Source: Gammaproteobacteria bacterium
GTDB taxonomy: Bacteria > Pseudomonadota > Gammaproteobacteria > Granulosicoccales > Granulosicoccaceae
Direction of reading: 5' to 3'
Assembly (NCBI GenBank): GCA_019634245.1
Contig: JAHQVR010000237.1
Span: forward strand, 1 to 11,521
DNA: 11,521 nucleotides
Positions 1-4,737 of this stretch are shown in pieces. A program made the translations under genes and the position numbers. Position 1 is the stretch's first letter. The number at the start of each line of letters is the position of its first letter. The notes under the pieces were generated by a model. It made no database searches, was not told the DNA's origin, and saw only the letters and a program-made list of their open reading frames with translations.

Positions 1-2
1 GG

Positions 3-821
3 TTGTGGCATGGTGTTATTTCTTGTACTGAGATTTTTCGTTTGACTGATCGGAACACAATTGATATTTCTTCCCAGTCCACCGGTGTTGACGCAGCATC
101 CGATGGCTGCGTCGTTATAGACACTTGGGTTGTGCCCTTTGAATCACTGTTCGATGAGGGTTACCTTGACACTTCCATACTCAATGAAGAGGAGATAGCA
201 CGGCGCGATTCCTTCAAACATGTTCCGAGCCGAGACCGGTACACCGCGTCGCGGGTATTTCTGAAAACTGTACTGTCCAAAGTCCTAGATCAACAACCCT
301 CGGTTTTCGAAATCCAATACGGTCCGCAGGGCAAACCTTATATATCCAATGGACCTCACTTTAATCAATCACACTCAAACAACACGTTACTACTGGCGCT
401 AACTGAACACTGTGAACTCGGTGTCGATGTCGAAGAAGTGGACCGTAAGATCAACCCTTGGGATTTGTCAAAAACCTGTTTCTCTAAAATGGAGCAATCC
501 GAACTCAACACCATTGATAACTCAGAAGCCGCACATCAGGCCTTTATTCGCGGATGGACCCGAAAAGAAGCCGTGATTAAGGCATTGGGGGGTGGATTCT
601 CGATTCCATTGAAGGACTTTTCTGTATCGCTTTCCGAATCGAATGAAGACGCGCTTCTAGAATCTGCAGTACCGCATTTAAAAGTACCTAATTGGACTGT
701 CAGTGACTATTTACTAAAAGATCATATCGCTGCATTTGCTGTTCCAAGGCGAAAAATCCATGTAAGGCTCCACAAAGGCTGTCAGATCTCCAGTCTGAAA
801 AGCTTCGATGTTGGTCAGTGA
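3..821 (+). CDS. Sfp-type 4'-phosphopantetheinyl transferase (start uncertain, may begin upstream)
   Basis: Transfers the 4'-phosphopantetheine arm of coenzyme A to a serine of acyl or peptidyl carrier proteins in the cytoplasm. Seen in the 272-residue reading: a substrate-loop motif GPQGKPYI (about 107-114), the FNQSHS motif (120-125), the Mg-binding LGVDVEEVDR stretch (139-148, with Asp142 and Glu144), and the signature WTRKEAVIKALGGGFSIPL (185-203, with Glu189 and Lys193). These are the motifs of the Sfp/Gsp group rather than the short AcpS group. Family similarity begins near residue 38, so the first 37 residues may be untranslated, or the true start may lie before the window: the frame is open to the edge and the first possible start is TTG at 3, with another TTG at 42. 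No ATG occurs early in the frame. No carrier-protein synthase is nearby, so its target cannot be told from context. Function is well supported; the start is not. Confidence 0.9.
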   Translation: MWHGVISCTEIFRLTDRNTIDISSQSTGVDAASDGCVVIDTWVVPFESLFDEGYLDTSILNEEEIARRDSFKHVPSRDRYTASRVFLKTVLSKVLDQQPSVFEIQYGPQGKPYISNGPHFNQSHSNNTLLLALTEHCELGVDVEEVDRKINPWDLSKTCFSKMEQSELNTIDNSEAAHQAFIRGWTRKEAVIKALGGGFSIPLKDFSVSLSESNEDALLESAVPHLKVPNWTVSDYLLKDHIAAFAVPRRKIHVRLHKGCQISSLKSFDVGQ

Positions 822-923
822 GCTGGTTACAACCACTTCAGCTGTTTTCTCAAAAGCCGCCGGATGACCATCATTCTTGAGCAAGCTAAGTGCAAACGGG
901 AACACAGGTAATCAAACGGGTAC

Positions 924-966
924 TCTCTCACCAGATAAAGTTATCTTGTCACTGAAAGTTGAGAGA
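924..966. repeat. nested inverted repeats between convergent genes
   Basis: A 7-base inverted repeat (TCTCTCA at 924-930, TGAGAGA at 960-966) encloses a tighter one (AGATAA at 933-938, TTATCT at 941-946). It lies about 30 bases past the stop of the - strand cupin gene and 100 bases past the stop of the + strand transferase gene. The position suits a bidirectional transcription end, but there is no T-tract on either side and the inner stem has almost no loop. It could equally be a protein-binding palindrome or chance. Confidence 0.3.
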
Positions 967-994
967 TTGAATCGGTGTAAATGATGTTCATCGA

Positions 995-1543
995 CTACAA
1001 AATGTCCTCCATCTCCGATTTCTTCCGAGCCATGGCATGTAAATTCTCCATGGTGAATTCGACTGCTTTACCAGTATCCCAATCAAACAGCGACCGCTTA
1101 ATCTGCATCAAGGGCCCCTCATAGACATGGATCGCATGGCTTTGAGTGCTGCCTTCAGCGGTCACTGCGTGGATGGCGTCGGAGTCAAGGTTCACTACGT
1201 TTCCGGCCGACACAAGCTCATTCCTCGTGTGGACCAACCGATCCGAGTCACGTTGATACAACAGTTCAAGTTCTGCCCCCTGATACACGGCTATGTGCAC
1301 AGCCATGCGATGCTCATGCGGAGGAAGCACGATGTCATTATCAAAACGACAAGTCCAGATAGAACAGGTATCGTCTTCAAAAAGCATGACCTCGTCATCT
1401 ACCATCGAGGCAACGGCTTTGGCCATTGCATCAGAGTCCAATAACGTCGTTTCCAGAACGTCTCGCACAGCCTTAGCTTGATCATCTGCAATTGCTGCTT
1501 CTCTCAGACGAATCACTATGTCGTCTAGTATTTTCGGTGTCAT
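995..1543 (-). CDS. cupin-fold, cysteine dioxygenase-like protein (predicted metal-dependent enzyme)
   Basis: A 182-residue protein resembling the double-stranded beta-helix family that includes cysteine dioxygenase and 3-mercaptopropionate dioxygenase. Visible signature: PPHEHRMAVHIAVYQGAELELLY (about 74-96), giving His76 and His78, followed by AIHAVTA with His125. Together these would be the 3-His iron site. A later AIHVYEGPL (137-145) aligns with the Ser-x-His-x-Tyr triad of thiol dioxygenases: His139 and Tyr141 are present but the Ser position is Ala137. The family oxidises small thiols to sulfinates with O2, but the substrate here is not readable, and a non-thiol substrate is possible. 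ATG start at 1543 has a GAGG seven bases upstream. It lies 183 bases downstream of the unrecognised - strand gene and could be co-transcribed with it or have its own promoter. Fold is confident, reaction only probable. Confidence 0.75.
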   Translation of the reverse strand: MTPKILDDIVIRLREAAIADDQAKAVRDVLETTLLDSDAMAKAVASMVDDEVMLFEDDTCSIWTCRFDNDIVLPPHEHRMAVHIAVYQGAELELLYQRDSDRLVHTRNELVSAGNVVNLDSDAIHAVTAEGSTQSHAIHVYEGPLMQIKRSLFDWDTGKAVEFTMENLHAMARKKSEMEDIL

Positions 1544-1692
1544 GGTTATACCTCGACCCTTGAATTACGCGAACCTTTGGGCATTGCGCAGTTTAGCGTG
1601 TGTACTCTAGTTCGAGAATAACGGATAATCTGTGCAACATACAGCCCACTTTGGAACATACGTATAGGTCTCAGCGATATTTTGAAGATCCG

Positions 1693-1715
1693 GCAGCTGA
1701 TCACGACGCAGCTGA
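1693..1715. repeat. direct repeat of GCAGCTGA
   Basis: The octamer GCAGCTGA occurs at 1693-1700 and again at 1708-1715, 15 bases apart, in the gap between the two - strand genes. Each copy holds the palindrome CAGCTG. The spacing of 1.5 helical turns is compatible with a protein site, but the repeat is short and no promoter could be placed with confidence next to it. I see nothing else of note in the gap 1544-1726. Confidence 0.25.
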
Positions 1716-1726
1716 GAGTGTTCGAT

Positions 1727-3079
1727 CTAAGGTATCTCAATAACACGAATGATGATTCCCCAATTCGCCGCTAACGTCTCGGATGCCTGCTCAATCTGTG
1801 CAATCTGCGCATCACTGGCAGAGCCAGCCTGAACCACGAGTTCTAATACTGTCTCCTGAACTGTGTCTGCCTCGATCGTGGTGCTGTCCCCTCCGCTTGT
1901 TGAGCTTACCGATCCCTCCGTACGCAATGGCTCTAGGAAATCATCAAAGATTTTCTCCCCGTCTTCGATTAGTTGTTCATAGAGCGCTGTATTGGAGGCA
2001 TCATTGTAGGAAGCACTGCCCAGGTCTCGACTAATTAATGCAATGGCTGTCGTGCCCTCTATAAAGTCGATTACTGGAAAGTTTTGGACCGTGGCTAACG
2101 CATCAGAGTGGTATTCATGTAAGCCAAACCCTATCTCTATCTGTTGTCCGCGTTGAATATTCGAGAATTGGGTGAAATAACTCTCACAGGATGCAGGGCG
2201 AATGTCTAACGGTATCGAATTGGGAATGGGGGTTAGATCAGTGAAATTTGCAGGCGGTGGGTTTGCTTCGGTGTCGCACAATCCCGTTTCTTCCGAGGAA
2301 CTGTCTGAATCGGTATTAAAGAGTTCTAGAAGTTGTTCGGGAGTTAACGGGTCTTTGGGCTGGTCGGATGGAGTATCAGTGTGCTCAAGATTAAGAGCAT
2401 TGAAGTTGTGCTCACCATAAGCACAAAAAATACGTCTATCCATTGGAATTGACCAAATGCGGGGTTGTCTAGAACTCTTGGTCACTATCTGGTTTGTTTT
2501 GTAGTTCCATAGGTATTCAAGGCCGTCTGGGGCGGTAGCACTTATTGGAAAAGACCCATTGAACTGGTAAAGCCAGCCATCAGGTGATCGCCAAAAGTAT
2601 CGATTAACGTGTTCAGTGAGCTGCCCATGTGCAGCGGAGAAAGCTTGATAGATGGCGTTATGAGGTGACCAATTAATCGTTAGAACTCTCATAATGGACT
2701 CTTTTGCGCGGTGAAAGGAAATGTGTTGATTACTTCCTCGTTTCAAAGAAATTGTGTCTTCTGAATGTTTTTGTAAGTTTACTAACAGTGCATTTGGAAT
2801 AGGTTTTGAGGAGGCATTATTGCTTTTTATTTCCGCTGGCAAGGGATGTGAGTGGATAGTCAGCAGAATTAAAAACATCGCACCAATATATCTAAAGCCT
2901 TGTGCTGTGGGAGGTTTTCCTATTTGCCCTAGCTGTGAAGAACAATTGCTCACAAAGCGAGTTAAAGTCTTATCAAGTTGCAGTAGGTGTGTAATAAACC
3001 CGGCTGAAAAAGGGTGATAATTGATCGATTTGGGTTGTGCAGAAATTGCACATAGGTCGAATACTTTGCGGTTAGACAT
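1727..3079 (-). CDS. unrecognised exported protein with long N-terminal presequence
   Basis: A 450-residue protein I do not recognise. The start is ATG at 3079 because AAGGAG lies five bases upstream; the in-frame GTG at 3085 overlaps that site and is unlikely. About 60 polar residues come first, then a hydrophobic core (about 63-76) and a possible signal peptidase site after PLPA (near 82), so export is likely though the presequence is unusually long. The following region (about 130-225) is rich in aromatic residues, including WSPH, YFWRSPDGWLYQFNG and WNYKTNQI, and looks like a folded beta-rich domain. Residues 235-290 are acidic, Pro- and Ser-rich, probably a linker. The last 150 residues are acidic and end in an Ala/Glu/Gln-rich helix plus a hydrophobic strand (GIIIRVIEIP). 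Cysteines are few (10, 46, 219, 268, 298). It diverges from the + strand exported gene at 3254. No function is proposed. Confidence 0.7.
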   Translation of the reverse strand: MSNRKVFDLCAISAQPKSINYHPFSAGFITHLLQLDKTLTRFVSNCSSQLGQIGKPPTAQGFRYIGAMFLILLTIHSHPLPAEIKSNNASSKPIPNALLVNLQKHSEDTISLKRGSNQHISFHRAKESIMRVLTINWSPHNAIYQAFSAAHGQLTEHVNRYFWRSPDGWLYQFNGSFPISATAPDGLEYLWNYKTNQIVTKSSRQPRIWSIPMDRRIFCAYGEHNFNALNLEHTDTPSDQPKDPLTPEQLLELFNTDSDSSSEETGLCDTEANPPPANFTDLTPIPNSIPLDIRPASCESYFTQFSNIQRGQQIEIGFGLHEYHSDALATVQNFPVIDFIEGTTAIALISRDLGSASYNDASNTALYEQLIEDGEKIFDDFLEPLRTEGSVSSTSGGDSTTIEADTVQETVLELVVQAGSASDAQIAQIEQASETLAANWGIIIRVIEIP

Positions 3080-3190
3080 ACGCACTCCTTGCGTTGTTTT
3101 TAATCCCTCGAGTGAACGTACGGTAGTGCAGGTTAATTTTAGTTACAAGGATATTTCATTACCAATTTGATTACAGCGCCATAATTCCGG

Positions 3191-3219
3191 TTGACGCAGA
3201 AAAAGAAACCTTTTATCTT
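3191..3219 (+). promoter_or_regulatory. candidate sigma-70 promoter for the 3254 gene
   Basis: A TTGACG -35 box (3191-3196, 5 of 6 matches) is followed after a 17-base spacer by TATCTT (3214-3219, 4 of 6). Transcription would begin near 3226, leaving a leader of about 28 bases that includes the AAGGAG ribosome site at 3245-3250. It sits in the 174-bp divergent region. I could not place an equally good promoter for the opposite - strand gene. Confidence 0.5.
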
Positions 3220-3253
3220 TCGCTCTCCCTTCAATTGACGACAAGGAGTTGTC

Positions 3254-4132
3254 ATGAAACACATGGACTGTGCTCATTTGAGTGTGGACACGCTAAGAAA
3301 GTTACTCAAACCTGCGGCTGTGAATTGTAAGCTGAGTACATCGTTGTTTTATGATGTTAATAAGCAGTTAAAGCAGCAACCTGTTGGGTTTACAAAAAGC
3401 CGACATCAATTAACAAACCATAACGCGGTGAGTTCGTTTTTTGGGTATCTATCCTGTAGTGCGTTATTGAGCCTGATTGTTGTGAACGACGGGTTCGCAG
3501 CAGATCCGCGCTTTCAACAGTTACCGAGTATTTCTGCCGAGCATGTAACTCTAAGCTCAGACGGCAAGGAGGTGATAGCCCGATCTATTGTGCAACTCTC
3601 TCCAAATGGCATGAAGGTTTTTGATTTCGGGGAGGGGCATTCGTCTGAGGTGATACAGAATTTTAAAGAAGACAAAGCTTGGTTGGTTAATCGAGCTCAG
3701 AAGCTGGTGTACGAACTACCGAATCAAGATTACGCGGAGAGTGACGAATGGTCTGAAAACAGGAGCTCCACGGTGGATAAATCAGAGTTTAAGGTCACCG
3801 ATGATTATGATACCAAGCGCTTGGGTCTGCTTTCTGTTGAACCGTGTATTGGCTTGGATCCAGAGTCTGCGGGTTCAAAGGTATGGAGAGGTCAGAAGGT
3901 GGATGTTTGGAACTGTGGAGCGAATGGGCAGCCGGTGTCGACACAGTATTTCAGTCCAGATTGGCGAATTGTGGTTAGGGAGAAGCGAATCGGTGGTTCG
4001 ATAGAAGAATTACGAAGTCTAAAGCGTGTGGCATTTCCCACAAAATACTTCAATCCACAAAAAAAATTTCGACTAGCGAAATTACGCGAACTACTTCTCG
4101 GTTCTGAAAAGATATCCGCATTTTCAGAATAG
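3254..4132 (+). CDS. exported protein, weakly DUF4412/LolA-like
   Basis: A 292-residue protein with a strong ribosome site (AAGGAG, a few bases before ATG 3254). As in the divergent neighbour, about 60 polar residues precede a hydrophobic stretch (about 60-80), then GFAAD offers a signal peptidase site near 83. The mature part shows a pattern seen in periplasmic DUF4412/LolA-like proteins: alternating strands carrying GMKVFDFGEG and SSEVIQNF (residues about 118-137), then DKAWLVNRAQKLVYELP (139-155), where family members read a variant of 'the value used to set the protein/metal state, then K.Y.E.P'. A later part has a Cys pair (about 198 and 222) with a VWRGQKVDVWNCG stretch between strands. 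The assignment rests on pattern only. Downstream is the Tad pilus locus, but a 237-bp gap with its own promoter separates them, so shared function is not shown. Confidence 0.65.
   Translation: MKHMDCAHLSVDTLRKLLKPAAVNCKLSTSLFYDVNKQLKQQPVGFTKSRHQLTNHNAVSSFFGYLSCSALLSLIVVNDGFAADPRFQQLPSISAEHVTLSSDGKEVIARSIVQLSPNGMKVFDFGEGHSSEVIQNFKEDKAWLVNRAQKLVYELPNQDYAESDEWSENRSSTVDKSEFKVTDDYDTKRLGLLSVEPCIGLDPESAGSKVWRGQKVDVWNCGANGQPVSTQYFSPDWRIVVREKRIGGSIEELRSLKRVAFPTKYFNPQKKFRLAKLRELLLGSEKISAFSE
4102..4129 (+). repeat. 9-bp perfect inverted repeat at the end of the 3254 gene
   Basis: TTCTGAAAA (4102-4110) and TTTTCAGAA (4121-4129) can pair with a 10-base loop; the right arm ends immediately before the TAG stop at 4130-4132. 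It could form a stem-loop at the 3' end of the coding sequence. There is no T-run after it, so a classical Rho-independent terminator is not supported; a stabilising or pausing structure is possible. Confidence 0.4.
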
Positions 4133-4185
4133 TTTGGGAGTACAAAAAAAACGAATCACCATCACAGTTTAATGATCGCCCTATT

Positions 4186-4197
4186 TTTTGATCAAAA
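4186..4197. promoter_or_regulatory. 12-bp perfect palindrome abutting the pilin -35 box
   Basis: TTTTGATCAAAA at 4186-4197 is a perfect palindrome ending one base before the TTGACA -35 element of the pilin promoter (4199-4204). This is where a dimeric regulator touching RNA polymerase would bind. No regulator gene is in the window and AT-rich palindromes arise easily, so the operator role is inference. Confidence 0.35.
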
Positions 4198-4198
4198 T

Positions 4199-4227
4199 TT
4201 GACAGAATTTTGTGTTGAAGTTCGAAT
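4199..4227 (+). promoter_or_regulatory. candidate sigma-70 promoter of the pilin gene
   Basis: A perfect TTGACA (4199-4204) is followed after 17 bases by TCGAAT (4222-4227, 4 of 6 matches to TATAAT). Transcription would start near 4234, giving a leader of about 136 bases before the pilin ATG. That leader carries the hairpins listed next. No sigma-54 type element was found in this gap. Confidence 0.5.
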
Positions 4228-4248
4228 TTTCATGTTGTAGTTTGTCAC

Positions 4249-4277
4249 GCAACAGATTCAGTCTGTTGCTTAGCAAC
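4249..4277 (+). promoter_or_regulatory. two mutually exclusive hairpins in the pilin leader
   Basis: GCAACAGA (4249-4256) pairs perfectly with TCTGTTGC (4262-4269) around a 5-base loop. The GTTGC of the right arm (4265-4269) can instead pair with a second GCAAC (4273-4277) around TTA. The order GCAAC, GTTGC, GCAAC gives a simple two-state RNA switch in principle, or tandem protein sites on the DNA. It lies inside the predicted leader RNA. Confidence 0.4.
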
Positions 4278-4318
4278 ATCAAGTGGAACTCAAAGTGGGG
4301 TTTCTAAATTTGTTAGGC

Positions 4319-4336
4319 GAGGCAAGAAGCCTCTTT
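4319..4336 (+). promoter_or_regulatory. GC-rich leader hairpin, possible weak attenuator
   Basis: GAGGC (4319-4323) and GCCTC (4329-4333) form a 5-bp stem around AAGAA, followed by only three T residues. It lies 34 bases before the pilin start and about 20 before its ribosome site. It is weaker than a normal terminator; partial attenuation or leader RNA stabilisation are possible. Confidence 0.35.
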
Positions 4337-4369
4337 CAAAGAAGTGCGTATGTGAAAGGAGAACAAATC

Positions 4370-4657
4370 ATGCGTAATAGTAGTAACTGGCATTTGCAAC
4401 ATTCATTGTCGAATTCTCGACAGCAAAATCGTGGTCAAGGCATGACCGAATACATCATTATTGTCGCCCTCATCGCTATTGCGGCTATAGCCGCTGTGGG
4501 ATTCTTTGGTAGCACCGTGAAGGCCCAGTTTGTAGCTATGGGTTCAGAACTACTCGGTGAAAATGGTGGCGAAGCCATAGAGGCTGTAAATGAAGTTCGG
4601 GAAGCTCAGGTGGAATCGGTTGCTGCTCAGCCGACGTTAAACAACTACGGAAACTGA
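4370..4657 (+). CDS. flp: Flp-type prepilin of the Tad pilus (type IVb/IVc pilin)
   Basis: A 95-residue prepilin, the likely major subunit of the pilus. ATG 4370 is chosen over an upstream in-frame ATG (4283) because AAAGGAG ends eight bases before it. The sequence NRGQGMTEYIII carries the Flp motif G/xxxxEY: cleavage after Gly22 puts Glu27 at +5 and Tyr28 at +6 of the mature protein. The hydrophobic core follows (about 29-46), then a short amphipathic part and a Glu/Ala-rich tail to residue 95. The cleaved leader is 22 residues long, and the mature pilin would have 73. A prepilin peptidase (TadV/CpaA or PilD) in the inner membrane must process it; none is in the window. The gene has its own promoter and leader, and a hairpin follows it, in keeping with high expression relative to the machinery genes. 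Confidence 0.88.
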   Translation: MRNSSNWHLQHSLSNSRQQNRGQGMTEYIIIVALIAIAAIAAVGFFGSTVKAQFVAMGSELLGENGGEAIEAVNEVREAQVESVAAQPTLNNYGN

Positions 4658-4684
4658 AGCATTGTAGGCAGCATAAATATGACT

Positions 4685-4705
4685 TTCGGTATTTCTGATG
4701 CCGAA
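4685..4705 (+). repeat. intercistronic hairpin after the pilin gene
   Basis: TTCGGTAT (4685-4692) and ATGCCGAA (4698-4705) form an 8-bp stem with one G-U pair and a 5-base loop. It lies 27 bases past the pilin stop and 33 before the next start. AT-rich sequence follows but no T-run, so partial termination or protection of the upstream pilin mRNA end are both possible. Confidence 0.45.
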
Positions 4706-4737
4706 GAATAATTAAAAACCTGGCACAGGAGGCTAAG

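Noticed and set aside
714..905. - strand open frame of 63 residues at the end of the phosphopantetheinyl transferase
   Set aside because: It overlaps the well-supported transferase C terminus and has no recognisable sequence; only about 80 bases lie outside that gene.
1127..1444. + strand open frame of 105 residues across the cupin gene
   Set aside because: The opposite strand holds a clear cupin with metal-binding histidines; this frame has no recognisable domain and no good ribosome site.
1546..1746. - strand open frame of 66 residues between the two - strand genes
   Set aside because: It overlaps the end of the 450-residue gene, has no convincing ribosome site and its sequence shows no domain.
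4283..4369. Longer pilin start at the ATG at 4283
   Set aside because: The extra 29 residues would pass through the leader hairpin at 4319-4333 and make a 51-residue prepilin leader; ATG 4370 has the strong ribosome site.
4721..4737. Possible sigma-54 promoter (TGGCAC) before the TadG-like gene
   Set aside because: The TTGC half with the right spacing is missing, and the segment is the ribosome-binding region of that gene.
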